DNA from: Listeria monocytogenes ATCC 19117
GTDB taxonomy: Bacteria > Bacillota > Bacilli > Lactobacillales > Listeriaceae
Direction of reading: 5' to 3'
Assembly: GCF_000307025.1 (NCBI RefSeq)
Contig: NC_018584.1
Span: 1,736,001 to 1,800,000 of the forward strand
Length of the DNA: 64,000 nt
Part shown: positions 13,866-22,736 of the stretch, one piece after another
Layout: every line of letters starts with the position of its first letter
Numbering within the stretch: the stretch's first letter is position 1
The notes under the pieces: generated by a model
Seen by the model: the letters and a program-made list of their open reading frames with translations, nothing else
Told to the model about the DNA's origin: nothing
Databases searched by the model: none
Program-made: the position numbers and the translations under genes

Positions 13866-14099
13866 CTATTTGTTTGGGTCTTTTCGTTCTACTTGGTGTA
13901 AAAAACTGCCGTGGCGCTTGATTTGCTGACGGACATAATCTGCCGCGTACTCTGGACCACGATACGGGTAACCTGCTTTAGCATATGAACTTTCAAAATC
14001 TGACCAAAGCATTTCAATCCACCACAAGGCTTGCTCTTTATCTAAATGCGGATTTTTAGTCATTAATTCCGCTGTTAGTTCATCTAAATACGTATACAA
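13866..14099 (-). CDS. WVELL-family protein (YfhJ-like)
   Basis: A small protein of unknown function. It contains WWIEMLWSDFESSYAKAG, the signature of the WVELL/YfhJ family found in Bacillales beside recX. An ATG at 14129 inside recX would add ten residues. However, GAGGAGG lies 9 bases before a TTG placed one base after the recX stop codon, giving 77 residues (MYTYLDELTAEL), which matches the family better. Translational coupling to recX is likely. Confidence 0.75.
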   Translation of the reverse strand: MYTYLDELTAELMTKNPHLDKEQALWWIEMLWSDFESSYAKAGYPYRGPEYAADYVRQQIKRHGSFLHQVERKDPNK

Positions 14100-14100
14100 T

Positions 14101-14910
14101 TCACTCTTCCTCCTCGAAACTGATTTCATTTTCAGTTAGGTATGATTGAATTGTATCATAAGAAAAACCTTTCTGCATTAGCGATGTGATTGTTTTTTGT
14201 TTGGCAATGCTTGGTTTGTAGCGTTTATTTTTACGCATTGTTTTTTCGATTTGCTTTTGTAAAATTTCTGCTTCGTCCGCCACATCCAATTCACTCGTTG
14301 CTTCAGTAGCGGCTACTTTGGCTAGTTCGCTCGTATAGCCTTTTTGGATTAAATCCGTGATAATTTTTTGTTGAAGCATTTTTTTGGCGCTTTTGTTATT
14401 TCGCTTCATAATTTTTATTGCTTGTTTGGTGGCATTTTCTAGCTGAGCTTCATCCGAATATTCTTCGATAACTTGAGTAATTATTTCTCTAGTTAGTCCT
14501 TTTTCGACTAGTTCGCGTTCAATGGTCCGCGGACCTTTTAGGGTTGTTTTGATTTGCGTTTTCGTATACAGTTCCGCAAATTCGAGATCATTAATATAAT
14601 CCATGTCGGCTAATTTTTTTAAAATCTCGTCAATTGCAAAAGCTTCCATTTCTTGCTTTCTTAAATAATCGCGAATTTCTTTTTCCGAGCGAACACGGTG
14701 GGATAAGAAGTTGATGGCTTTATTTAGCCCTTTTCGAACCATATCAGCTTGCTTAATTTCTTCTATTTCGGCCTCGGTTAGAACTTTACCTTTCATCAGC
14801 TGGTAGCGGGCTAAAACCTCTTCGTCTACGCTAAAGTTGTATTTTTCATCAATAAAAATGTTGTAGCGTTCTTTGTTTTTCTGCTGGACACTTATGGACG
14901 TGATTTTCAT
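14101..14910 (-). CDS. recX: Regulatory protein RecX
   Basis: A 269-residue regulator that binds RecA filaments and modulates recombination and the SOS response. The family's three-helix repeats are visible as LSHRVRSEKEIRDYLRKQ, LKGPRTIERELVEKGL and related segments. It is longer than the E. coli protein, as usual for Firmicutes. A start nine codons further upstream lacks a ribosome site. The chosen ATG (MKITSISVQQ) follows AAGGAGGCGG. It heads the recX-yfhJ-dut operon. Confidence 0.9.
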   Translation of the reverse strand: MKITSISVQQKNKERYNIFIDEKYNFSVDEEVLARYQLMKGKVLTEAEIEEIKQADMVRKGLNKAINFLSHRVRSEKEIRDYLRKQEMEAFAIDEILKKLADMDYINDLEFAELYTKTQIKTTLKGPRTIERELVEKGLTREIITQVIEEYSDEAQLENATKQAIKIMKRNNKSAKKMLQQKIITDLIQKGYTSELAKVAATEATSELDVADEAEILQKQIEKTMRKNKRYKPSIAKQKTITSLMQKGFSYDTIQSYLTENEISFEEEE

Positions 14911-14950
14911 AATCCGCCTCCTTCTCCTATCTATCATACCGCAAAAAATG

Positions 14951-14975
14951 GTTTTAATACTACTAAAAAGGGAAT
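14951..14975 (+). promoter_or_regulatory. Sigma-B-type promoter of the YfhF-like gene
   Basis: GTTT (14951-14954), a 15-base spacer and GGGAAT (14970-14975) match the general stress sigma-B consensus GTTT-N13-17-GGGWAW. A start site near 14983 would leave a 25-base leader. I recall this gene as listed in Listeria sigma-B regulons. Confidence 0.7.
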
Positions 14976-15007
14976 AAACTAGTTAGGACAATGAAGAGGT
15001 GATAAAA

Positions 15008-15910
15008 TTGCATATCTTACTTACAGGCGCAACAGGTTTTATTGGTGATCATTTAGTGCATGAATTAGAAAAATCTGATCACGAGCTTTATATTTTAACA
15101 AGACAAAAGCTAAAAAACCGCGCAAATGTACACTATATTGAATGGTTAAATGAAGATAAATTGCCGAATTTAGAAGATTTACCAGTGGATGTTTGTATTA
15201 ATTTTGCTGGTGCTGGTTTGATGGATGAAAAATGGACTTACGATAGAAAGAAAGTGATTGTAAATAGCCGCATCGAAGCTACTTCAGCACTCTTATCGAT
15301 TGTGAAAAAAATGAAATCAAAACCAAAATTGTGGATTAATGCAAGTGCAATTGGAGCCTACACTTCCTCCAAGTCAACGATTTATCTCGATACAGAAGAA
15401 AATAATTACGCAGATAACTTCTTAGGAAAAACAGTCTATGAATGGGAAAAAACAGCGAGTGCGGCAAGTGATTTGGGTATTCGTGTTGTTTATGCTCGCT
15501 TTGGTCTTGTACTTGGGACTGATGCTGGCTCGTTCCCTGTTTTCGAAAAATTATTCCAAACTTATACAGGGGGACGCTTTGGTAACGGCAGACAATGGTA
15601 TTCTTGGATTCATGTGGATGATGTTGTGGCGGCAATCTTATTTATTTTTGACCACGAACAAATAAACGGTGTTGTTAATTTTACAGCCCCTCATCCTGTT
15701 CAAGAAAAGAAATTTGCTGAACGCCTTGGAAAAAAAATGCATAAACCGTATAAAACTCCTGTGCCTAAAAAAATTATTAAATTCATTCTAGGTGAACGTG
15801 CCATGACTATTTTGGACAGTCAACGTGCTTATCCGGAAAAACTGATGAGTAACCATTTTGAATTTCGCTTTGAAACGTTACAAGAAGCTTTAGATGACTT
15901 GTTAGATTGA
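15008..15910 (+). CDS. NAD(P)-binding epimerase-like protein (SDR39U1/YfhF family)
   Basis: A 300-residue extended SDR-fold protein with the nucleotide motif TGATGFIG at the N-terminus and the C-terminal DUF1731 segment (ERAMTILDSQRAYPEKL). It belongs to the TIGR01777 group (YfhF, YfcH), whose substrate is unknown. The GTG at 14999 overlaps the ribosome binding site AGAGG. The TTG nine bases later (MHILLTGATG) has good spacing and aligns with the family start. A sigma-B promoter lies just upstream, so it is probably induced by stress. Confidence 0.78.
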   Translation: MHILLTGATGFIGDHLVHELEKSDHELYILTRQKLKNRANVHYIEWLNEDKLPNLEDLPVDVCINFAGAGLMDEKWTYDRKKVIVNSRIEATSALLSIVKKMKSKPKLWINASAIGAYTSSKSTIYLDTEENNYADNFLGKTVYEWEKTASAASDLGIRVVYARFGLVLGTDAGSFPVFEKLFQTYTGGRFGNGRQWYSWIHVDDVVAAILFIFDHEQINGVVNFTAPHPVQEKKFAERLGKKMHKPYKTPVPKKIIKFILGERAMTILDSQRAYPEKLMSNHFEFRFETLQEALDDLLD

Positions 15911-15953
15911 TAAAAAACCAGATTCTGATTTTACTCAGAATCTGGTTTTTTTG
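15911..15953. terminator. Bidirectional terminator overlapping the mprF 3' end
   Basis: A perfect 11-bp stem (CCAGATTCTGA 15918-15928, TCAGAATCTGG 15935-15945) has a 6-base loop and A/T runs on both sides. On the minus strand the mprF stop codon lies in the loop and its last codons form one arm. Confidence 0.92.
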
Positions 15954-18528
15954 TTTCTTCTTCAAGCGGGAAATCAAGGACTACTTGACTATTTGCAAGT
16001 GGTCTTTTTTTACCAACAAGAATCATTAATTGTAACATGGTGAAAGCAATAGAACTTCTTTTTCTAAAGGCAACAAATTTTTGTTCCCATTCTGTAACAT
16101 ATTTGGATTTAAAATTACGCAATCCTTTGAAGCCGTAAAAACCTTGACTATAGCGGTATACCAGTCCGGCTAATCGTTCACCTAGGAAAGCATATTTACT
16201 TTCTCCAACATTGGCAAGCGGCGCCATACCGGCATTAAATGTTTGGAAGCCGTCTTCTTTAGCTTTTTCGAATAGATTAATGAAAAGGAAATCCATAATA
16301 CCTGATGGTGCTTCTTTAGAGTAACGCATTAGGTCAATCGAAGTCATCTCTTCTGTATATGACGGCATCATCGAAGCAAATCCAACGACAGTACCTTCTC
16401 CGTTTTTAGCGATAGCAATCGGAGCTTGTTCGAGATAATACGTATCGAAGAATCCTAATGAGAAACCTTTTTCTTCTCTTCCATCTAGCCACTCATCAGA
16501 AACTGCTCGTAAAGTTGTCCAAGTCTCGTGATTGAATGGTGGTTCTATTATTTCAAAAGTATAACCTTCTCGTTCTAATTTATTCATGAGAGCACGCTCA
16601 CCTTTTTTCTTTTTACCACTCATTGTAAAGTTTTGAACGTCTACAAAACCTTCCTCTCCAAGCTTGATAAAGTCAAATCCGTGATCATGTAAATATGGAA
16701 TCATCGTGCCTCGAACTTCATAGAAAACAGGTCGATAGCCAAATCTGTCAGCGTTCATCATAACCTCTTCAATCGCTGCTTCCATTTTGTCCATATTCCC
16801 AGTTGGTTCGCCCATGATGACCATTTTGTCCGCAATGATTCGGTAAGAGAAAAGTACTTCTCCATTAGCCGCCCAAAAAAGTAGTTTATCTCGTAAGAAC
16901 ATCGTATGACTGACTTCATTTCCGCCCCATTTCGCTAAATGTTCACGTACTTTGACAGCTTCAAATGGAGAACCTAATTTTTCTTTTGTTGTGGATAAAT
17001 AAATATAAATAATGACTAAACTAACAACAGCAATAAATACGCCAACAAAACCAACTAACCATAAATGTTCTGAGGCAATGCGTAAATAGTCAGGAATTTC
17101 TTTGGAATGTTTGATATTTGGTGAGTTGTAAATACCAATAACAATGTAACCTGCTAGACATACGATGAAAATAATGCTATCAATAATTACTTTACTCCAT
17201 GTATAAACTAGTTTTTCTCGGTAAAATTCGTTTCGAGCTAAGAATAAACATAATAGCACAATTCCTAAAAAGATCGCCTGCTTCATCGAAAATACGCGAG
17301 CAAGTGTGTTGAAAATCGCGCAACCTAGAACAATTACTGTAATAATATACGCTTTCTTTGTTTTACATTCAATTCCTCTCGCAAGTCCCAGTAGTAAAAA
17401 GCCAAATGCAACGATGGTAATTTGGGAAGTGAATAAGAAATTAAACGGCATAATTTTGTATAAGAAAGGCACATGGTAAATGGCGTTTGGAACGGCGGAA
17501 GATAAAATCAACAATAATCCGGAACCGTAAACAAAAATAACTAAGAAGCGATGAGCCACTTTTTGTAAAAATAATAGCGGTAACCCTTCAAGAAAGTCAT
17601 TTACTTTTTTACCAGCTTTTTGGACGAAGAAAAGTAATCCCACTACAAAGGGAATAATATAGTAGAAAATTCGGTAAAATAGCATCCAAGCGAGCGCTAA
17701 TTCTTGAGAAACGCCTAATTGGCTAAGTCCCAGAATCATCACGACGTCAAATGTCCCTACTCCACCAGGTACCATCGAAGCAATCCCAATTACCGAAGCG
17801 ATAACAAATAATGGGAACACTTTGAAGATATCGACTGGTTCTCCCATCAATGTACCAATAATCGCGAAACATCCAAAAGCGAAGCCCCACTCCAAAAGAG
17901 AGGCGATAATTAACGTTAATTCTCTTTTGATAGGTAAATCAACAAAAAGTGACTTACTTTTCCATTTCGTTATTGTAAATAAGATTGGGAAGTAAAGACC
18001 ACCCGCAAGAAGCCATGGCCAGTAATTAACAAAATGATTTGCAAATCCTGGAATGAGTAAAGTGGCTAATGATACTAAACAGTAAATCGATAAACCAGAT
18101 ACTAAAAATAAAGCAATCTTAGAAATAGCGAGTAATATTTCTTTATGAGATGCATTTTTTCCGTAAAAACTTGCTCTTAAACTGGCACCTAATACGCCAC
18201 CAAAACCACCAATATTAGTAAATGTATTCGTAATCCAACCAGAGGCAATCACATGACTTGGGGAAAACTTTCCAGGCAACAACTTAACGATGACATAATC
18301 ATACAATAGCATTGGAGTGACAGCAATTAAGCCAACAATAAACATAATAAATATTTGTTCTGGACTTTGAGAAGTTAAATTTTCTTTTAGCGATGGATAG
18401 TCAATTCCCGTCGCAATATTAATAATTTCAAAAATAACAAATGCCATCACAAAAGTAATAAAAACGATTTTTACGACGGTACTATTTTTTTGAAACCAGG
18501 CATAGGCTTGCATTAATTTTTCTTTCAT
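15931..18528 (-). CDS. mprF: Phosphatidylglycerol lysyltransferase and flippase MprF
   Basis: An 865-residue integral membrane protein. The N-terminal ~500 residues hold about 14 hydrophobic segments (flippase domain, DUF2156-associated). The C-terminal ~340 residues form the cytosolic GNAT-like lysyltransferase (GEPTGNMDKMEAAIEEV, FYEVRG, MDFLFINLFEKAKEDG). It transfers lysine from lysyl-tRNA to phosphatidylglycerol and flips the product, reducing membrane negative charge and protecting against cationic peptides. In Listeria this gene is reported as VirR-controlled and needed for defensin resistance. AAGGAG precedes the ATG. It follows the VanZ-like gene by 26 bases, so the two form an operon. 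Confidence 0.94.
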   Translation of the reverse strand: MKEKLMQAYAWFQKNSTVVKIVFITFVMAFVIFEIINIATGIDYPSLKENLTSQSPEQIFIMFIVGLIAVTPMLLYDYVIVKLLPGKFSPSHVIASGWITNTFTNIGGFGGVLGASLRASFYGKNASHKEILLAISKIALFLVSGLSIYCLVSLATLLIPGFANHFVNYWPWLLAGGLYFPILFTITKWKSKSLFVDLPIKRELTLIIASLLEWGFAFGCFAIIGTLMGEPVDIFKVFPLFVIASVIGIASMVPGGVGTFDVVMILGLSQLGVSQELALAWMLFYRIFYYIIPFVVGLLFFVQKAGKKVNDFLEGLPLLFLQKVAHRFLVIFVYGSGLLLILSSAVPNAIYHVPFLYKIMPFNFLFTSQITIVAFGFLLLGLARGIECKTKKAYIITVIVLGCAIFNTLARVFSMKQAIFLGIVLLCLFLARNEFYREKLVYTWSKVIIDSIIFIVCLAGYIVIGIYNSPNIKHSKEIPDYLRIASEHLWLVGFVGVFIAVVSLVIIYIYLSTTKEKLGSPFEAVKVREHLAKWGGNEVSHTMFLRDKLLFWAANGEVLFSYRIIADKMVIMGEPTGNMDKMEAAIEEVMMNADRFGYRPVFYEVRGTMIPYLHDHGFDFIKLGEEGFVDVQNFTMSGKKKKGERALMNKLEREGYTFEIIEPPFNHETWTTLRAVSDEWLDGREEKGFSLGFFDTYYLEQAPIAIAKNGEGTVVGFASMMPSYTEEMTSIDLMRYSKEAPSGIMDFLFINLFEKAKEDGFQTFNAGMAPLANVGESKYAFLGERLAGLVYRYSQGFYGFKGLRNFKSKYVTEWEQKFVAFRKRSSIAFTMLQLMILVGKKRPLANSQVVLDFPLEEETKKPDSE

Positions 18529-18554
18529 AACAGAGTCTCCTTAACGATTTCCAT

Positions 18555-19229
18555 TCATCTTCTTTTATTGATTCGTTTTCTAACAGATGGTACAGCATAA
18601 GCTAGTAGAATGCCTATTAATCCACTTAACGTATTTAAAATGATATCATCTATATCTGTAGAACGCTTTGGTGGTAGCGATATACTTTCAAATCCTGTAA
18701 TCATCGTTGTTTGCGCAAATTGAAGTAGTTCGATGCCGCAAGATGTTAAGAATATGACTAATAATGTTTTTCCCGCAGTGCTTGTTATTTTAAAGTAAAG
18801 CATGAAGAAAGACAGTGGACATAACAATAAAACATTCCCTAAAATTTGAATAATAGTAGGCATCGTTGGTAATGTTTGCTGAAATGTATTTTCTATGGTG
18901 GTAAAAGGTATTAAGTTAATCATTTCTTTTTGAATATGGAAATTCCCAGTATAAGTACTGTTTACGAAATCCCCAACAGCTATGTAAGCCACAAGGTGTA
19001 ATAAGATAATTATATATAGAATAAAAACGCAAAACCATATAAAGTCTATCCAATTCTTTAGTCTCGCCATGTTGGTTAGTATGATGGTTGCTAAAAAAAG
19101 TAAGCAACTATTTGCAATGGTATTGATTAAATCTGCGTTATTCCCAAATTGTAGTGCAAGCGAAATCCCGTACAAGAGATATAACGCTGGCAATAACAAC
19201 ACAAAAAAACGGCATTTTTGGACTTGCAT
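18555..19229 (-). CDS. VanZ-like membrane protein
   Basis: A 224-residue protein with six predicted membrane segments. The VanZ-domain core is visible at INLIPFTTIENT and in SCGIELLQFAQ followed by RSTDIDDIILNTLSGLIGILL. VanZ homologues are linked to glycopeptide or lipoglycopeptide tolerance, but the biochemical role is unknown. It is first in the operon with mprF. I recall this pair as part of the VirR cell-envelope regulon. An inverted repeat upstream may be a control site. Confidence 0.8.
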   Translation of the reverse strand: MQVQKCRFFVLLLPALYLLYGISLALQFGNNADLINTIANSCLLFLATIILTNMARLKNWIDFIWFCVFILYIIILLHLVAYIAVGDFVNSTYTGNFHIQKEMINLIPFTTIENTFQQTLPTMPTIIQILGNVLLLCPLSFFMLYFKITSTAGKTLLVIFLTSCGIELLQFAQTTMITGFESISLPPKRSTDIDDIILNTLSGLIGILLAYAVPSVRKRINKRR

Positions 19230-19322
19230 TCTCGTATTCCAACGCCTTCCGTTTCAAAATCAGCTCTCAGACTCTCTGAATAAGCTCCTAGTATCAGTTT
19301 AGCAGATATAAAAATGAAAAGA

Positions 19323-19362
19323 AAGCTTGTTTGTGCTTACATTTTTGCAAGCTTCTGTAAGG
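19323..19362 (-). promoter_or_regulatory. Inverted repeats upstream of the VanZ-mprF operon
   Basis: Two interleaved inverted repeats occupy this stretch. AAGCTTG (19323-19329) pairs with CAAGCTT (19348-19354), and GCTTACA pairs with TGTAAG just beyond. They lie about 100 bases upstream of the VanZ-like start codon. They could bind a response regulator such as VirR, but the consensus could not be checked. Confidence 0.35.
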
Positions 19363-19436
19363 CTTTGGGGTTCTTATTTTCTTTTTGGTAAAAAAAGTGC
19401 TACAATTTCTTAATGATATTTGTGGAGGAGACTAGG

Positions 19437-20402
19437 ATGAAAGAATTATTAGGGTTATTAAAAGAAGGTAACAAATCCGCCTTAACAGCGGCTCTTGTTA
19501 ACACCGTTGTTTCTATTATTAAAGGTATTACTTATTTTTTTACAGGAAATATCGCCATGTTCGCGGAAACGTTACATAGTCTTGGAGATGCAGCAAATCA
19601 ATTTTTTGTTTTCATCGGCTCTGCTTTAAGTAAAAAACGGCCAACAAAACGCTTTCCACATGGTTTCGGGCGAATGGTTAACTTAGTGCTACTTGGCGCT
19701 GTCATTGTTGTTGGGATAATGGCTTTTGAGACGATTCGTGAAGGTTTTGCGCATATTATCCATCCAACAAGTTCCACTGGTTTCCTTATAAACCTTACTG
19801 TGCTCCTACTTTGTACCGTGCTAGAATTTTCTGTTTTAGTAAAAGCAATGCATGAGATTGCGCACGATGTTGGCTTAGAATCAAAAGGACTTCGCTTATT
19901 TAAAGACAGTATCCTAAATCTAGGTAAAGCAAAAGCTGCAACCAAACTCGTATTCTTGGAAGATTCCGTTGCAACTGGTGGTGGACTTCTTGCGATGATT
20001 GCGGTTATTATTTCTCACTTTACCCCTTTCCATCAAGCAGAAGGTATTGCATCCATGTTAATTGGTGTAATGATGTTTATCGTCGTTGGTAAAGTCTTTT
20101 TGGACAATGCGGCTGGAGTTATTGGCGAATCAGATCAAAGTATGCATTTAACTGTCGGTCAGCTCGTAATGAGTGATCCTGATGTGCGCGATATTCAAGT
20201 TCTAACCGTTCTTAAAGAAGGCGATGTTTTCCATGTCGATGTGGAAGTGGAATTAGATCCCATGCTCACCCTCGCTGAAGTGGACGATATTAAAGACCGT
20301 TTGGAAGAAAGTATCGGAAAATTACGCGGTGTTGCTGATGTACTTATTTCATTTGATGAAGATGATGCCATCCGTAACTGGGAATATGGGGACGGACGTT
20401 AA
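19437..20402 (+). CDS. Cation diffusion facilitator family transporter
   Basis: A 321-residue divalent-cation/proton antiporter of the CDF family. The membrane domain (about 10-215) has HSLGDAANQ in the second helix, where the family places its metal-binding H/D residues. The C-terminal cytoplasmic ferredoxin-like domain (about 235-315) includes VFHVDVEVELDP. B. subtilis YdbO-type proteins are the closest in style. The exported metal cannot be read. An upstream in-frame ATG adds eight residues, but GGAGGAG fits the ATG at 19437. It is monocistronic and ends at a terminator shared with the convergent acetyltransferase. Confidence 0.82.
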   Translation: MKELLGLLKEGNKSALTAALVNTVVSIIKGITYFFTGNIAMFAETLHSLGDAANQFFVFIGSALSKKRPTKRFPHGFGRMVNLVLLGAVIVVGIMAFETIREGFAHIIHPTSSTGFLINLTVLLLCTVLEFSVLVKAMHEIAHDVGLESKGLRLFKDSILNLGKAKAATKLVFLEDSVATGGGLLAMIAVIISHFTPFHQAEGIASMLIGVMMFIVVGKVFLDNAAGVIGESDQSMHLTVGQLVMSDPDVRDIQVLTVLKEGDVFHVDVEVELDPMLTLAEVDDIKDRLEESIGKLRGVADVLISFDEDDAIRNWEYGDGR

Positions 20403-20408
20403 AAATAG

Positions 20409-20449
20409 AAAAAGCCAAGTGCGCGGACTGCGACACTTGGCTTTTTTTA
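20409..20449. terminator. Bidirectional terminator
   Basis: The stem AGCCAAGTG (20413-20421) with CACTTGGCT (20434-20442) has a 12-base loop and is flanked by A- and T-runs. It serves the CDF gene (+) and the GNAT gene (-). Confidence 0.88.
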
Positions 20450-20989
20450 GTCTCCAGGATTAATAATTGCTAGGACTTGATGATCTTCCCAATTTCCATT
20501 TATGCGGACATTTTGTACTGCGAGCCCTTCTAAATGGAAGCCAGCTTTTAAAAGGACTTGTTTGGAACGTTCATTTTTCGGCATTACTCCTGCCTCAATT
20601 CGGTGCAGGCCAAGAATGTCAAAACCAAAATCTACTATCAACTCCACTGCCTCGGTTGCATAACCATTTCCATTATGCTCTTTATCCAGAAAATAACCAA
20701 TAAACGCAGATTGTAAAGATTCCCGCAAAATACTAAATAAATTAATCGTACCAATAAGTTCATCCGTATCATGGAGGAAAATCCCATAATAGTACTCCAC
20801 ATCACTCGCAGCGAAATCTTCTAATCGTGAAATAAGCGATTGCTGTTCTTCTATCGTATAAAAACGATCGTCTCGCTCCATAGAATAACCTTCAAAAAAA
20901 GCTTTATTCGCTAAATGAAAAGCTAGTTTTTGATTGGCATCTGTTATTTGAAAAGGTCTTAAGTAAATCCGTTCCCCCGTAATCCGCAT
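20447..20989 (-). CDS. GNAT acetyltransferase, RimJ/RimL-like
   Basis: A 180-residue N-acetyltransferase of the RimJ/RimL group that modifies N-terminal or side-chain amines with acetyl-CoA. The pyrophosphate-binding motif A is LDKEHNGNGYATEA (about 121-134), followed by NERSKQVLLKAGF, the typical C-terminal element. The target is unknown. GGGAGGGATAAGG precedes the ATG. A good promoter lies 26 bases upstream. It is monocistronic. Confidence 0.82.
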   Translation of the reverse strand: MRITGERIYLRPFQITDANQKLAFHLANKAFFEGYSMERDDRFYTIEEQQSLISRLEDFAASDVEYYYGIFLHDTDELIGTINLFSILRESLQSAFIGYFLDKEHNGNGYATEAVELIVDFGFDILGLHRIEAGVMPKNERSKQVLLKAGFHLEGLAVQNVRINGNWEDHQVLAIINPGD

Positions 20990-21014
20990 CCTTATCCCTC
21001 CCGCATTTTTCTAA

Positions 21015-21043
21015 ATTATAAGATTGTTCTGATGTGATTGCAA
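21015..21043 (-). promoter_or_regulatory. Promoter of the RimJ/RimL-like gene
   Basis: The minus strand has -35 TTGCAA (21038-21043), a 17-base spacer and -10 TATAAT (21015-21020), close to the start codon. Confidence 0.7.
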
Positions 21044-21178
21044 GTATCACTGCTAAGCTTAATTTTTCTATATATCCATTTTATTAAAAAATAAACTTTC
21101 CATTACGAATACATGTGTGTTATTATGTTGATGTTGGTTGTTTTTATATTATTTTTCTAAAAAATGGAGGTTTTTTTA

Positions 21179-22081
21179 ATGAATGTTAATGCGGAAACAG
21201 AAGACGCAACTCTCCTTCTCGATGGTTTACTTCAAAACGTGGCAATAATTCGTTTTGATACTAATAAAAAAGTAACTTATGCTAATGCCCTTTTCGCGGA
21301 GGCAATGGGATACTCAGAAGAAGAAATGTTGACTTTATCCCACCCGGACTTATGCTTTCCTGATCTTGTCCAAAGTGCAAGCTATAAAGCAATGTGGACA
21401 AATTTGCTTGCTGGGCAAAAATTTCAAAATAAAATTGAACGAAAAAATGCACGCGGTGAACGTGTTTGGTTTGAAGCGACTTATATCCCGATTATACGTG
21501 AAGATACGGTCGTTGGAGTAGCCAAAATCGCTACAGATATTACGAGAAGAGAAGAAACGGTTCATGACTTTGCATCTGGTTTAAAAAGCATGGCTACAAA
21601 TTTAAAAGAACATTCCAGTGTTGGAAAAACGCGCAGTGAAGCTCTCCTTGAACTCGTGAAATCAATCACGAAAGAATCCAATGAAAATACCGATACACTT
21701 CACGATTTGCAAACAGAAGCCCAAAATATTCACGGCATTATTAATACAATTAACGGTATTGCTTCTCAGACTAATTTACTTGCCTTAAATGCAGCGATTG
21801 AGGCAGCACGTGCTGGTGACGCCGGACGTGGATTTAGTGTTGTAGCGGAAGAAGTTCGTAAACTTTCGAGTCGTGTAGAAGAAGCAATTAAAGAAGTGGA
21901 AAAAAGTGTCAACGGTATCACGCAAGAAATTAATACTATCTCAAGTGGTACGGAACGTGTCGAAGCAAAAGTCGAGGAAAGCCAAGAAGTGCTTATTTTA
22001 TCTTTAGAAGACTTTAGCCAAATTGAATCTGCCTCTACTGCCTTGGATCAAAATGCCGGTGCTTTCACAAAAATGATTTAA
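21179..22081 (+). CDS. Soluble PAS-domain methyl-accepting chemotaxis-type protein
   Basis: A 300-residue protein with an N-terminal PAS domain (about 10-125; [33 protein letters not shown]). A short C-terminal MCP signalling hairpin follows (about 130-300), with the near-invariant tip [32 protein letters not shown]. No membrane segment is present, so it is a cytoplasmic receptor that probably couples to CheA/CheW. The coiled coil is short. The ATG at 21179 follows GGAGG. An ATG five codons earlier lies inside that ribosome site. The small gene downstream (27-base gap) is probably cotranscribed. Confidence 0.85.
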   Translation: MNVNAETEDATLLLDGLLQNVAIIRFDTNKKVTYANALFAEAMGYSEEEMLTLSHPDLCFPDLVQSASYKAMWTNLLAGQKFQNKIERKNARGERVWFEATYIPIIREDTVVGVAKIATDITRREETVHDFASGLKSMATNLKEHSSVGKTRSEALLELVKSITKESNENTDTLHDLQTEAQNIHGIINTINGIASQTNLLALNAAIEAARAGDAGRGFSVVAEEVRKLSSRVEEAIKEVEKSVNGITQEINTISSGTERVEAKVEESQEVLILSLEDFSQIESASTALDQNAGAFTKMI

Positions 22082-22108
22082 CCGACTGAAAAAAGGAGCG
22101 AAGAAACC

Positions 22109-22315
22109 TTGAAACTTATTGGAAAACATCCTTCTGGTCGTGCCATTATTATCCGTTTGAACAACCAAGAATACCATTATGAAACCGCAAATAGTTTTGG
22201 AAGTGCGACTTCATTAACACGAGCAAAAACAGAAGCTAGAGCCGATAGTTTTACATCTAGTGAAATGAACCAAGGTTTACATATTGGTAATTGGCACTGG
22301 AAAGAACTTGGATGA
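22109..22315 (+). CDS. Small conserved hypothetical protein
   Basis: A 68-residue basic, soluble protein that I do not recognise. It starts at TTG with AAAAGGAG ten bases upstream. Residues such as NNQEYHYETANSFGSATS suggest a compact beta-rich fold. It sits 27 bases after the PAS-MCP gene and before a strong terminator, so it is likely the second gene of that transcript. Confidence 0.6.
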   Translation: MKLIGKHPSGRAIIIRLNNQEYHYETANSFGSATSLTRAKTEARADSFTSSEMNQGLHIGNWHWKELG

Positions 22316-22317
22316 AC

Positions 22318-22354
22318 GAAAATCCCGTCTATAAAAATAGACGGGATTTTTTAT
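22318..22354. terminator. Bidirectional terminator
   Basis: A perfect 11-bp or longer stem (AATCCCGTCTA 22321-22331 with TAGACGGGATT 22338-22348) is flanked by A and T runs. It lies between the MCP transcript and the convergent rlmCD-fosX transcript. Confidence 0.9.
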
Positions 22355-22708
22355 TTACGCATTCAATGCTTGTTCTAATTGGTCTTTAAAGGCGGTTGCC
22401 ACATCAAATACAGTAACAAATTGGAAATCGCTCACGTTGTAATGGACGACAAACTTATTATCCCGGTGGCGAACCATAATGGAAGAGCGGACTTTATCAC
22501 CAATTGCGTCCCCTGCTTGGGTTTCGCTATAAAAAACCCAGTGAGTTGCTTCGATTGGATTTGCTGTTTTTTCTGTAAGGTCGCTTTGAATGAGTTGTTT
22601 TATTTCATCACTTAATTCTGGCGCGAATTCATTGTCGATGTAGCCGTACCAAATATTTCGGTAGTACTTTGCTTCAAATTCATTCGTTTCATCAAATAGT
22701 TTTTTCAT
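22355..22708 (-). CDS. Conserved hypothetical protein downstream of fosX
   Basis: A 117-residue acidic soluble protein without a motif I recognise. Aromatic-rich segments (YYRNIWYGYIDNEF, HWVFYSETQAGD) and a beta-rich middle are visible. It is third in the rlmCD-fosX transcript, with a 28-base gap to fosX and AGGAGG before its ATG. It ends at the shared terminator. Confidence 0.65.
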   Translation of the reverse strand: MKKLFDETNEFEAKYYRNIWYGYIDNEFAPELSDEIKQLIQSDLTEKTANPIEATHWVFYSETQAGDAIGDKVRSSIMVRHRDNKFVVHYNVSDFQFVTVFDVATAFKDQLEQALNA

Positions 22709-22736
22709 GTTTGTTTCCTCCTATTAGGTGTTATTT

